A DNA stretch of 64,000 nucleotides from Deltaproteobacteria bacterium (GCA_021737785.1 JAIPDI010000026.1:1-64000), one strand, 5' to 3'; counted from the first letter of the stretch, positions 1 to 8,042 are shown. The notes: generated by a model from the sequence alone, not told the origin. Program-made: numbers and translations.

Positions 1-161
1 GACCCAACGACAAAAAGCCGCCAGGGTCTTAATGGGGAGGTATACCCGAAAAATTGGCGATTTTTATCTGATTGAATTTACAACACTTTTTTGGGGACAA
101 CTTTTTTCTTGACAGGAATAATATAGGATGTCCCCATCTCCATACGTCCCGCAACCATATT

Positions 162-168
162 GTTAGGC
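162..168 (-). other. Possible attC core site (R'' type)
   Basis: GCCTAAC on the minus strand matches RYYYAAC and overlaps the stop codon of the 96-residue gene. A second match, ACCCAAC, stands at 2-8 on the plus strand, but the two arms pair poorly and the site would be long (about 167 bp), so only the core site is called. Confidence 0.3.
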
Positions 169-453
169 ATCTTGATCGCGATGGAACCCGAGTTTTCTGA
201 GCCTTCGCAACGCAGCGTCATACAAGCCGTAAATTTCCTTCAGGTTTCCTTCTTCCTCTGCCTGATCATCATCTCGCATTTTGTCGAACCATTCTTGCAC
301 CTCGGCTGGGCTTTCTGCGGAAATGTTTTGGTAGTAGTCCGGCACCTTGGCAAAGTACTTTTTGGCTTTCAGAGAATCAATTGCTGTTTGAAGAGCAATA
401 CAAACATCGCCAGTAGTTTTTGCACCGAAGATTGGGTCTAGATAGTCTTTCAC
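163..453 (-). CDS. Hypothetical protein, cassette-like gene
   Basis: Unrecognised 96-residue acidic, probably soluble and helical protein. I chose the GTG at 453 because an AAGGGGGT ribosome-binding site lies a few bases upstream. The longer TTG reading frame from 507 runs into a repeat that also occurs near 1834-1911 outside any gene. The stop codon at 163-165 lies inside GCCTAAC (minus strand), a typical first core site of an integron attC, which is where such a site sits relative to a cassette gene. No function can be assigned. Confidence 0.5.
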   Translation of the reverse strand: MKDYLDPIFGAKTTGDVCIALQTAIDSLKAKKYFAKVPDYYQNISAESPAEVQEWFDKMRDDDQAEEEGNLKEIYGLYDAALRRLRKLGFHRDQDA

Positions 454-486
454 AGAGCACCCCCTTTGCAGTATTACTGCCCAACC

Positions 487-794
487 GTAATTATATGGTT
501 TCTGCAACTCTTCCGCTGAAAAGCCGTTGACTAAAGAAGCTGGCTGTTTGCTATTTCTCTAAGGACTCTCCCCTCTCCACTGAAAATCCTATGTTAGCCA
601 AACTATCTCCAGTTCTTTGCAGATGTCGCATGAGATATACCCAATTCCAATTAAAGTTTTAGAGAGGATGTCCCCGCCTTGATATGATGTAATGCTCTGG
701 GAGCGTCTAATCGGGCTAATCTTGGCATAATTTCCCATCTATCATTTTCTGATTACCCTGTTAATCTTAATACGTTAAGGGCATCCCGCTGCCC
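487..794. repeat. Composite dispersed repeat, copy 1
   Basis: Two adjoining segments. Part one, about 487-562, matches 1834-1911. Part two, 563-794, matches 2745-2976 over the same length of 232 bp with scattered substitutions. Recognisable words are the shared ATGAGATATACCCAAT and GGGAGCGTCTAATCGGGCT. This stretch contains no convincing gene and fills the gap between the 96- and 65-residue genes. Confidence 0.75.
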
Positions 795-875
795 CATGTC
801 AAGTTAGTTATCTATTTATGCCCGTCCCCCATCTCCCCCCTATCATCTCATCCCGCACCTGGCAATCTCAAAACC

Positions 876-1073
876 TTAAAAACTAACAGCGTCCCCATCT
901 CCACAGAGTAGCGCCCCGATGTATTCGCCGAGGCTCGGCTTTATACCCCTATCAACAAAAGAACTCACTGGATGGCCTCTCATAAAGCCTTTTTGTGAGT
1001 TGGCAAAGTAATAGGCCAATCTATAAAATATACCGGCGTAGATTATGAGACCGATAGCGATATATTCTACCAT
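876..1073 (-). CDS. Hypothetical small membrane protein
   Basis: 65 residues. One N-terminal hydrophobic helix (about residues 3-22, rich in I, G, L and Y) is followed by a short polar tail. It has no recognisable family. It is on the same strand as its neighbours and follows the attC-like site at 1204-1266 in the reading direction, which fits a small cassette gene. Its short length makes it the least certain CDS here. Confidence 0.3.
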   Translation of the reverse strand: MVEYIAIGLIIYAGIFYRLAYYFANSQKGFMRGHPVSSFVDRGIKPSLGEYIGALLCGDGDAVSF

Positions 1074-1109
1074 TTCGATGCCTGTGTTATTTCAATTCTG
1101 AATCAAGTA

Positions 1110-1200
1110 AATAATTGGCACTTCTTGGGATCGACGCTCCTCTCTCCATTGAAAATTTAATGTTGGCCAAACGATCTCCAGTTCTTTCCAGGCGACGCAG
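1110..1200. repeat. Dispersed repeat, partial copy 3
   Basis: Matches the left portion of the 232-bp repeat: AATAATTGGC, then a CTCTCTCCA-like stretch, then TGTTGGCCAAACGATCTCCAG, compared with 2727-2800 and 563-620. It directly abuts the attC-like palindrome beginning at 1204. Confidence 0.55.
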
Positions 1201-1203
1201 TGC

Positions 1204-1266
1204 GCACAACGCTTGGGCTAACAGGAACCCGTCGTCTTTTCCGAGTCGTTAAGGCCGATGTTAGGC
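1204..1266 (-). other. attC-like recombination site A
   Basis: 63-bp imperfect palindrome. The plus-strand left arm is GCACAACGCTTGGGCTAAC; the right arm, read on the minus strand, is GCCTAACATCGGCCTTAAC. The arms pair with a few unpaired bases, as in integron attC sites. The core sites are GCCTAAC (perfect RYYYAAC) and GTTGTGC (one deviation from GTTRRRY). It lies just past the stop codon of the 163-residue gene, the expected place for the attC of that cassette. Confidence 0.6.
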
Positions 1267-1287
1267 CTATTTGGTATATAGATTGCT

Positions 1288-1779
1288 CTAAAATCTAAAT
1301 TCACTTAAAGCTTTGTCTAGATATTTTCCCAATGTGCTGAATAAAAGAGGATATACTATTTCATATTGATCCCCATCTGCATTAAAAACATTACTGAAAA
1401 CGCTATTAGTAATTGCTTCTAAGGTAGTTTTGGCGTCCATTTCACCAGTAATACCTTTGGCGACAATTTGAAATAATTCATTTTGTCTTTCCTCTAATGA
1501 TCCAGCAATCTCATATAGAGTTGGTTTCCCGGCCTGACTAAAGTGCTGAAATATCCCATCCAACTGCAATTGAGCGAATTTAGTTTGAGCTTCCTGCTCT
1601 ATTTTGTTTGTTAAAACGGCATAAAGGGCTAAAGTGAGACTTGAGAAAAAAAGGAATGCTTCTCTTTTATTGTAAATAAATACATTTGGTGAAAATATCT
1701 CTTTAAATTCCACACCAAGATCGTTATGAAAACTCAACAAGGCCAAATAGGGTTCTTTCCATTTGTTAAAAGGTGCCAT
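1288..1779 (-). CDS. Hypothetical protein, cassette-like gene
   Basis: 163 residues and unrecognised. One hydrophobic stretch near residues 42-58 could be a single membrane helix; the rest is amphipathic and helical. Base composition is AT-rich compared with genes after 8 kb. An attC-like site follows its stop within about 20 bp. The ATG at 1779 follows a GGAGAAATG stretch, a reasonable ribosome-binding site. Confidence 0.5.
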   Translation of the reverse strand: MAPFNKWKEPYLALLSFHNDLGVEFKEIFSPNVFIYNKREAFLFFSSLTLALYAVLTNKIEQEAQTKFAQLQLDGIFQHFSQAGKPTLYEIAGSLEERQNELFQIVAKGITGEMDAKTTLEAITNSVFSNVFNADGDQYEIVYPLLFSTLGKYLDKALSEFRF

Positions 1780-1833
1780 GAGGACATTTCTCCAATAAAC
1801 TATTCAAATCGTTGCTCTAGAGCAGCTAACACA

Positions 1834-2063
1834 AATAATTATGTGGTTTCTGTATAACTCTTCTGCTGAAAATCCGTTGATTAAAGATGCCGGCTGTTTT
1901 CCGAGTTCTCTGACTCCATAATACTACGGGATCGGGTGATAATCGGCGCTTCTTGCGATGGCTCTCTCCTCTCCACTGAAAAACTGACGCCGGCTAACCT
2001 CATCTCCAGTTGCTGCCAAGCGCCGTATGAGATATACCCAATTTCAATTTAATTTTTAAAGAG
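1834..2063. repeat. Composite dispersed repeat, copy 2 (diverged)
   Basis: 1834-1911 matches 487-560 (AATTATGTGGTTTCTG, then TGCTGAAAATCCGTTGATTAAAG). 1940-2063 matches part of the 232-bp repeat, including CGCCGTATGAGATATACCCA. The order of the two parts is the same as in copy 1. The right end overlaps the stop codon of the 193-residue gene. Confidence 0.6.
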
Positions 2064-2637
2064 CCTCCCGGTCCCATTCTATCCATATTTTTTTATCAAA
2101 GATCTGTGTATTCTCTGATATGTTGTCCTGGGGAATAACCAGTGTCTTTCTGTTCCCATCAAAGTCTATGAAAACATATCTCACAAATTCATATTTTTCA
2201 TCTTTTAGATGATCAAAGGAAAACGATAAGAATCCAACAATTGACTGGTCTTTTGGCAAGAGCGTCAACTGTAATAAATAATCCTTTGTTTCGATACTGA
2301 GCTTTCGTTGTACTTTGTGACCTTTCTCGTCAAAAGTAAAATAGAGATCTCTCCAGGTCCATAATGTGCACTTAAGCTCATCTTTCACATTTGGAAATTT
2401 CAGATATACTTCAATGTCTTTCAAATAGAAGTTCTTGTTTTTAGAATACAATGAAAGCTTCTGCAAAATGATCCCTGAATCACGGCCATTTGGAATTCTT
2501 GCAACATTGGAATACTGGCTTAAAATTTTGCCTTCAATCTTGTTCGATTTCAGCGAACCAAAAATGGTTGGCAGCCAAGCCAGTGCTCCTATTAGCGCCA
2601 AACCAGATGTTATCCAAAACTTTGCACTCTCATTCAT
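2056..2637 (-). CDS. Hypothetical membrane-anchored protein
   Basis: 193 residues. A single N-terminal membrane helix (about residues 7-27) is followed by a mostly beta-rich soluble domain. No known family recognised. It begins at an ATG at 2637 preceded by an AACGAGGATATAAA ribosome-binding region. A GCCCAAC core-site motif stands about 25 bp upstream at 2661-2667, consistent with insertion of this gene next to an attC-type site. AT-rich, same strand as the rest of the array. Confidence 0.5.
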   Translation of the reverse strand: MNESAKFWITSGLALIGALAWLPTIFGSLKSNKIEGKILSQYSNVARIPNGRDSGIILQKLSLYSKNKNFYLKDIEVYLKFPNVKDELKCTLWTWRDLYFTFDEKGHKVQRKLSIETKDYLLQLTLLPKDQSIVGFLSFSFDHLKDEKYEFVRYVFIDFDGNRKTLVIPQDNISENTQIFDKKIWIEWDREAL

Positions 2638-2660
2638 TTTATATCCTCGTTATACCAAAG

Positions 2661-2667
2661 GCCCAAC
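2661..2667 (-). other. Possible attC core site (GTTGGGC)
   Basis: Reads GTTGGGC on the minus strand, a perfect GTTRRRY match, just upstream of the 193-residue gene. I could not find a well-paired partner arm to the right before the 232-bp repeat begins, so the site may be truncated. Confidence 0.3.
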
Positions 2668-2744
2668 GCCTAGCTCGAGGGCAGCGGACCCTCTTTTATG
2701 ATTCAGTAACTTCTGGATCAATTGAATAATTGGCGTTCTTGCGA

Positions 2745-2976
2745 TGGGCTCTCCCTCTCCACAGAAAATCCGATGTTGGCCAGACTGCCTGCAGTTCTTT
2801 GCAAGCGCCGTATGAGATATACCCAATTTCAATTAAAGTTTCAAAGAGGATGTCCCCGTCTTGATATGGTGTAGTACTCCGGGAGCGTCTAATCGGGCTA
2901 ATCTTGGCACAATTTACCGTCTATCATTTTCTGATTACCCTGTTAATCTTGATATCTTAAGGAGGTTCCGCTGCCC
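2745..2976. repeat. Dispersed 232-bp repeat, second full copy
   Basis: Matches 563-794 end to end in the same orientation with substitutions but the same overall length. No convincing gene lies inside. It occupies most of the gap between the 193-residue gene and the DUF2158 gene. Confidence 0.75.
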
Positions 2977-2979
2977 ACA

Positions 2980-3060
2980 ACGTTCTTCACATTTCCACTT
3001 TATATAAGATCATAAAACTGTTCCCACTCAGCAAGCTAAATGTGTAAATGTGAAGAACGT
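2980..3060. repeat. 15-bp perfect inverted repeat
   Basis: ACGTTCTTCACATTT at 2980-2994 is matched by its exact reverse complement at 3046-3060, with a 51-bp loop. It lies directly after the 232-bp repeat and before the DUF2158 stop codon. The long loop and lack of a T-tract argue against a simple terminator. Confidence 0.7.
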
Positions 3061-3087
3061 CCCGCAACCACTTTTTATGGTATTAAT

Positions 3088-3300
3088 TTAGCCTCTATGG
3101 AGTCTGACAACTCCTATTGGAGCCTTGTAGAAGGCCAACTCTAATTCATCAAATTCAGCAACCTGCAAGTTTTTGTTTTTATCAAAAAAACGACAATGAA
3201 CTGTCTTGTATCCTCCTTCATCAATTATGTCCGTAACTGTCATTTGGGGACCGCCTGATTTCAGCTGCACGACATCTCCCTTTTTGATTTGGTCTGTCAT
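3088..3300 (-). CDS. DUF2158 (YodC-like) family protein
   Basis: 70 residues beginning MTDQIKKGDVVQLKSGGPQM, the signature start of DUF2158 proteins, which are small beta-barrel-like proteins of unknown role common on accessory DNA. The usual central cysteine/tryptophan region is replaced by VHCRFFDKNKNLQ. The start ATG at 3300 has an AGAGGTGATAA ribosome-binding region. It follows an attC-like palindrome (3352-3426) in the reading direction. Family assignment is secure from the N-terminus; function is unknown. Confidence 0.8.
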   Translation of the reverse strand: MTDQIKKGDVVQLKSGGPQMTVTDIIDEGGYKTVHCRFFDKNKNLQVAEFDELELAFYKAPIGVVRLHRG

Positions 3301-3351
3301 TTATCACCTCTTTTGATATCTAAAATTGATAAAATATTGCTTTATTCAACC

Positions 3352-3426
3352 ACATAACGGGTTGGTCACCTGCCGGTGTTGAGCGACTGCGAAACACCGG
3401 TCAGAGTGAAGCAGCGGTGTTGAGGC
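3352..3426 (-). other. attC-like recombination site C (weaker)
   Basis: Imperfect palindrome of about 75 bp between the 402-residue gene and the DUF2158 gene. Central CCGGTGTT and AACACCGG pair perfectly around an 11-bp loop, and the outer arms pair with gaps (plus-strand left end ACATAACGGGTTGG; right end GCGGTGTTGAGGC). The outer sites fit RYYYAAC/GTTRRRY only loosely. Confidence 0.45.
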
Positions 3427-3464
3427 AGCTAAATTGGTCTTTATATTATCTCACACTAAATATA

Positions 3465-4673
3465 TTATCTCACACTAAATTTGCTAAATTCATTAATTGA
3501 GGTTGCCTTAAATAGTTTGCTATCATTATCTTTAGGCCGATATAATAAGTTCAATATAATCTTGCCAAATTTTTGTTCAGAGTCTAATAAATCTAAAAAT
3601 TCTTGAAGAGGGGCGACATTGCCAGGTCCTCTTGCTATTTCTAAAACATGGATATAGATTTTTTTTTGACCTGGTTCAATTTCTACAACAGGATTAAATC
3701 CATCCTCAGTAATAACTGCCGTAACACTTCCAATATTTTTTACCTCATATTTTACTTTTGCATTAATATGTTCTCCCTCAATTTCAGCCTCTATAAAACG
3801 ACCGCTTTCTTCAAATTGGATTGGATTAACAATCAAATGTGGAAGCCCCGGAATTTTAGAATCATTCTGGATTATAGGAGTTCCTGCGATTGTTACTGAT
3901 CCATCTTCATTTTTTCTTTTCAGTATTGACGGCCCAGATTCCATAAACCAAGTATGCTCAGTCGCCGCTGTGAACTTGACGTCATTTCCTTTACTGTTCG
4001 GGGGTTTAAAAGACATTATTTCATCAATAATTTTTTGGTACCTATCATCATCATTTCTAAATTCAAAATCACTGTAGATTCTCTTGTTATAAGTAAAAAA
4101 ATACTCATCTAACCTAAAAGATTTCATATCAGCTTTTCGATAATAAATAATATTGACTGAATACACAGCGATAAGGTCTTTGCCATTAATCCCGATTGTT
4201 GGGTGCTCAATGTCAGAAAATGGTTCGAGCACCTTAGCTGAAACCGTGTGATCAAAACCCTTAAAACCTGTTTTGATTAATTCAGTGATCTTATTTTCTT
4301 TTGTATTGTAAACATAGATTTCAACTGTAGCTGAGAGCGAAGAAGCTGCAATGGGACCAGAATTCTGTATAATAATAGATGGGTTTCTCTTATTTCTATA
4401 TGTTTTTTCATTTTCTACCTTAATGGGGTATTCCATATGGCATGAAACACTCGGCTCAACGTCAGTTTCTGTTACCGCACTTATACTTTCCTGGTTTTTC
4501 CAAACTTCGTTTTGCCAAATAAGGAAACCAGTAAGCAGGCCGAAGACGAGTCCCCCAAATAAAGTCCAGATGAACCAGGTTTTATTAGAGGAATAAGAAA
4601 TTCCACAGAGGACAAAAAACACAGTGGAAATGAAACCTGATAAATAAATTATTGAATCAGCAATATGTTTCAT
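3465..4673 (-). CDS. Hypothetical two-helix membrane protein
   Basis: 402 residues. Two membrane helices near residues 9-27 and 32-53 are followed by a large soluble portion of about 340 residues with a mixed, beta-rich pattern. I recognise no family. It is markedly AT-rich compared with the rest of the window. It lies between two attC-like sites (3352-3426 and 4724-4791), which makes it the clearest single-gene cassette in the array. Confidence 0.6.
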   Translation of the reverse strand: MKHIADSIIYLSGFISTVFFVLCGISYSSNKTWFIWTLFGGLVFGLLTGFLIWQNEVWKNQESISAVTETDVEPSVSCHMEYPIKVENEKTYRNKRNPSIIIQNSGPIAASSLSATVEIYVYNTKENKITELIKTGFKGFDHTVSAKVLEPFSDIEHPTIGINGKDLIAVYSVNIIYYRKADMKSFRLDEYFFTYNKRIYSDFEFRNDDDRYQKIIDEIMSFKPPNSKGNDVKFTAATEHTWFMESGPSILKRKNEDGSVTIAGTPIIQNDSKIPGLPHLIVNPIQFEESGRFIEAEIEGEHINAKVKYEVKNIGSVTAVITEDGFNPVVEIEPGQKKIYIHVLEIARGPGNVAPLQEFLDLLDSEQKFGKIILNLLYRPKDNDSKLFKATSINEFSKFSVR

Positions 4674-4723
4674 TTGATTTGTTTTTTAGAACATTGGGCC
4701 ATTATTATAGGAATTCTCTTTTC

Positions 4724-4791
4724 GCCCCAACGGGCTGCTCAGTCGCGGTCCATGTCTTTTTGTGCCGTCAACTGCCGCAGCAATGTTGGGC
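4724..4791 (-). other. attC-like recombination site B
   Basis: 68-bp imperfect palindrome. The plus-strand left arm is GCCCCAACGGGCTGCTCAGT; the right arm, read on the minus strand, is GCCCAACATTGCTGCGGCAG. Shared blocks are CCAAC, GCTGC and CAGT.G.CGG, separated by single unpaired bases, which is the arrangement of an integron attC hairpin. The core sites are GCCCAAC (perfect) and GTTGGGG (last base deviates). It lies downstream of the 366-residue gene. Confidence 0.6.
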
Positions 4792-4858
4792 TCAAAATAG
4801 ATACAATAATAACTGCTTAATCAAAGAATAGAATTATCTAATTTGAGGGCTAACTTCC

Positions 4859-5959
4859 TTAGATATTATACAGCAATAATTCCGCAGGCCATTCCTCGTT
4901 TTCCATATCATCAAAGCCAAATCTATTCATTATTGCGAGGGCTGAGAAAACGTATTGTAAAAGCGCACCTGCTCCACAATCATATCTAACCATACCATCT
5001 AACATTATGGCTTGCAGTGGCCTTGCAACCTCCAAATCAACTTCCACCATCCCACTAGAAGCATCAAATGAGAAAACTCCGCCACTTATATTATCTACGT
5101 CTTCCGCAAATCGTTCATTAAAGTCTCTTTTTTGATCAGTGTATTCTTCGATGTCATTATCAGATAAATCATCTATTTCAGCTTCGTCATCGTCCAGATC
5201 GAAAGACTCTTCTTCAAGATAGAAATAGTAGTCTTTCGGGTAGTCGGGAAGCGCTGCATAAATATCTCTGACAAATCCATTTTCTTTTATTATATTTATA
5301 TCGAATTTTCTTCGTGATGTTAAAGTTACCTCCAAGACTATAGCTGAATAGATCGCGATTTCAGTTGGTGTGTACATCATTAGATCTGAGGAGGCCTTCG
5401 CATAAATAATATCATCATCTCTCAATATGGCCGATACAATAGAACTAATGCGAATGGAATTCAGCCTTAGGAAGGTGGCACTATATAATGGATCTATAAC
5501 TGTAGTATTTTCCGAAGTGGAAAAAGTCTTCTTTATTTGCCGAATCTTGTTTTTGTGCAGGTGACTGTCAGTGCACAAGAGGATGTAATAGTGGTCAAGC
5601 AAGGAATTGAATTCAGCTTTAGCCTCAAACCACTGAGATTTCAAATTCTTAAGGTAATTTGAAGAAATTATATCATCATAAGATTTTATTTGAAATGCAA
5701 TATATCTATTTATTGATTCACCATCTAGATTAACCTCATAACGTAACAGCACATCAGTGCCTCGATCATTAATCCCTTGTACATCATATGCGATACTGTG
5801 AAATTTCAGAAAACAGTCTAAAATTCTATTGGTTTGTCGTTCGAAAGCAGGGCATAAGTGGGCATTGTGCTTCAGTTTTGTGAAGACATTAGTTTGCTTT
5901 GCAGCACTTTGTCGATATTTTAGTAATTCATCTATTACTATGGGCAATTTGCCAGTCAT
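4859..5959 (-). CDS. Putative PD-(D/E)xK nuclease-like protein
   Basis: 366 residues. The N-terminal third carries a spaced E40, G67-T-D69 and Q90-I-K92 pattern between predicted beta strands, as in Mrr/DUF4365-like restriction-endonuclease folds. The nuclease call rests only on this motif. The central part (about residues 245-275) is very acidic, with runs of D and E. The C-terminal portion is unrecognised. It sits 74 bp downstream of the protease gene with no attC-like site between, so the two could be one two-gene cassette. A defence role is possible but only inferred. Confidence 0.5.
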   Translation of the reverse strand: MTGKLPIVIDELLKYRQSAAKQTNVFTKLKHNAHLCPAFERQTNRILDCFLKFHSIAYDVQGINDRGTDVLLRYEVNLDGESINRYIAFQIKSYDDIISSNYLKNLKSQWFEAKAEFNSLLDHYYILLCTDSHLHKNKIRQIKKTFSTSENTTVIDPLYSATFLRLNSIRISSIVSAILRDDDIIYAKASSDLMMYTPTEIAIYSAIVLEVTLTSRRKFDINIIKENGFVRDIYAALPDYPKDYYFYLEEESFDLDDDEAEIDDLSDNDIEEYTDQKRDFNERFAEDVDNISGGVFSFDASSGMVEVDLEVARPLQAIMLDGMVRYDCGAGALLQYVFSALAIMNRFGFDDMENEEWPAELLLYNI

Positions 5960-6033
5960 TCGGTTTCCAGTTTTGGAGTAAAATTGAATTACAAGCTAGG
6001 TTCGGGCAAAATCAGACGCAAGAAATTGCGCAG

Positions 6034-6945
6034 CTATTTCTTGTCGCCTGGATTTTCTGGTTGGCCTGTCGCTTTCTCTTTTTGTTGTAGAGTTTCGTGA
6101 GCCTGTCGAAGAGTGTCAACGACATACTTTGACGGTATGACAGCAGCAAACTTGCCGCCGGTCCTGTCGGAAATAGTACCATGGACAATTCCCAAGTAAT
6201 TGAATCCCTTGCGATACATGAAGGCACCACCTTTTATTACTGTACCAGGTTTTACGAAAACTGGTGCCCCACTGAATCCACCTACACTTGGATCCTCAAG
6301 AAGGAAGAAGGTGGCTTTCGTCTTCGTGTCGGCACGAGGTAAAGTTAGAAGCCCACTGGCAGCTCGAGAAGTCTTTGAGATTGGAGAAAACTTCCCTTCA
6401 ACTCCGAGATTGAGAGGAAAACCCAAGATCGTGAGATCAAACTCACGGTCGGGTGCCGACTCCTCTTTAACCAGAATTTCTATCCCAAGGAAATGCTTTG
6501 CGATTTTCCTCCGAACCTCGAGATTGGTTGTTGTAATCGGCAAAACGGCTACGTCAGCTTGGTTGTGGATTATCCAGTTCAGTTTGGTCTGTGGCGCGAT
6601 AAGATCTATAAATGTGATCGCAATAGGTGTGTCGTCCGTTCCCTTGATGATTATGAGGGCAGAAGGGGTCATCTTCTTACCAACATGACTTGCCGTGACA
6701 AGGTATGGCTGATTGTCAATGGCAATTAAGAGTCCGGTTCCTGAGCAAACATCGAAAAATGGTTTAGCCGTGTTTTGGTCTGGACGTTTGAGCCAGAGTT
6801 GATACTCCTGTCCATTCTGCTCGACGGTCTTAATGACATTCTGTTTAAGATAGACCACTGATACCTCAGAGGCGTCTTCTGCATGAGCATTAGGAGCCAC
6901 TAAGAAGAGAAAGGACAGCATCAGATATGTTTCAAGCTTCTTCAT
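6034..6945 (-). CDS. Secreted trypsin-like serine protease
   Basis: 303 residues with an N-terminal signal peptide (hydrophobic residues 5-17, cleavage likely after NAHA). The chymotrypsin-fold triad is visible as H87 in TASH, D131 in ADVAVLP and S225 in GGFSGAP. No PDZ domain follows, so it is not a full HtrA/DegP. The lysine- and glutamate-rich tail suggests a soluble periplasmic enzyme. It is upstream of, and probably cotranscribed with, the nuclease-like gene. Its start lies 15 bp from a GGCCAAC motif that could be the recombination point at the head of the array. Confidence 0.8.
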   Translation of the reverse strand: MKKLETYLMLSFLFLVAPNAHAEDASEVSVVYLKQNVIKTVEQNGQEYQLWLKRPDQNTAKPFFDVCSGTGLLIAIDNQPYLVTASHVGKKMTPSALIIIKGTDDTPIAITFIDLIAPQTKLNWIIHNQADVAVLPITTTNLEVRRKIAKHFLGIEILVKEESAPDREFDLTILGFPLNLGVEGKFSPISKTSRAASGLLTLPRADTKTKATFFLLEDPSVGGFSGAPVFVKPGTVIKGGAFMYRKGFNYLGIVHGTISDRTGGKFAAVIPSKYVVDTLRQAHETLQQKEKATGQPENPGDKK

Positions 6946-7288
6946 TCTGTTCTCCTATGAGGCCAACAGTTGGGATAGATGAAAAATTTTCCACCTATTG
7001 CCTATATATCATGGAAAAAAGTCCACCTATCATGATATTAAGACTGTAAACATGGAAAAAGCCCTGTCGGCTTTTCCATCTATTGCGCAATACACGTAAT
7101 AGCATGGAAAATTGAAGATCACCTCAATCCCGCTTGAACAGCGGAACCGGGAATCTCCCAAATTTAAGGAGGATGGAGGATTTTTCATTTTGAGTTCGTT
7201 GCTAATCCCGCTGCGGGACTGCAAGCAGCGGTGAATGCGCTCGCTATGAATTTTAAAAAAATCCCGCCCGGATCTTAAACTCACGCTC

Positions 7289-7392
7289 ATGGACAAGGTT
7301 CGACAGGTTCTGCAATATCGCCACCCACCGAACAAACCTACTGGAATTGGACTATGCGCTTACAAAAGAGGCCTCGATATCCTGTTGACTAA
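7289..7392 (+). pseudogene. Remnant of an integron-type tyrosine recombinase N-terminus
   Basis: From the ATG at 7289 one frame reads MDKVRQVLQYRH. After a small deletion and frame change the next frame (7327-7389) reads TEQTYWNWTMRLQKRPRYP and then stops. Together these resemble the SAM-like core-binding domain of IntI/XerC-type integrases, whose usual pattern is DxVRxxxRxKHYxxRTExxYxxWIxRFIxFHxKRHP. The catalytic domain is absent. It reads opposite to the cassette genes and at their 5-prime side, as intI does in an integron. The call rests on pattern recognition alone. Confidence 0.45.
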
Positions 7393-7514
7393 ACACGTGA
7401 AAAGATGTTTTGGTTGTCCGAAGCCCGCTAGACGCACTCGAGTGAATCGTTTTTCTCGACAATTTCCGATCCGCCTGTCCATCAATCGTACGATTAACCT
7501 ATGAGAATGGTTTT

Positions 7515-7539
7515 GGAACCGTGTCAGGTTCCGGTTTTT
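7515..7539 (+). terminator. Possible weak hairpin terminator
   Basis: GGAACC, a six-base loop, GGTTCC, then GG and five Ts. The stem is only 6 bp and there is no intact gene immediately upstream. Confidence 0.3.
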
Positions 7540-8042
7540 CATTTCACAATTTGGGATGATTATGATGATGAACTTTGCTCCCGACCGGCCGAAAAGGCTG
7601 TGTCAGGAGCCGGGTAGGATGTATCTGAGGGGGTACTCCATAAAACCTCTATTCAGAAGGCGTAAGGCGCCCCGCAAAAGGACGCGGGATCTTCGACAAG
7701 GCGCAAGTTATATGGCAGATGGCTCATGGAGCATGGAGCAGGGAGCAGGGAGCAGGGCCAATTTAAGGGCATACTATTGAAACCTATCGTAAAGTCAAGG
7801 AAAATTATTCTCATTTTGAGAAAGCCGACAGGAAGCGGACTGAGACAGAAAGTCCATGTATGGCCGGACCCGGGATGTCGGGGGGACGCCCGGTTGGACG
7901 GGGGCAGGCCGATGGTGCACGAAAAGCCTTTTTAAAAATGACGAAACACCCTATAATGCCGCTTCATCTGTTAAGACCCCGGATGAAGCGGCATCACACA
8001 ATTGCCGGCTGACCCTATATCCCAGATTTCATGGAGGAAATC

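Larger units (their letters stand above)
6946..8042. other. Gene-poor boundary of the cassette region
   Basis: About 1.1 kb with no intact gene. It contains a near-core-site GGCCAAC at 6961-6967, the recombinase remnant at 7289-7392, a GGAACC/GGTTCC hairpin followed by Ts (7515-7539), and a short GGAGCA/GGGAGCA tandem run at about 7727-7757. Base composition shifts from AT-rich to GC-rich here. This is where an attI site and integrase would be expected if the minus-strand genes are integron cassettes. Confidence 0.5.

Noticed and set aside
7030-7960. Several 60-100-residue open frames in the gap before the ABC binding protein
   Set aside because: No ribosome-binding sites, arginine-rich low-quality translations and mutual overlap; only the recombinase-like fragment resembles a family.
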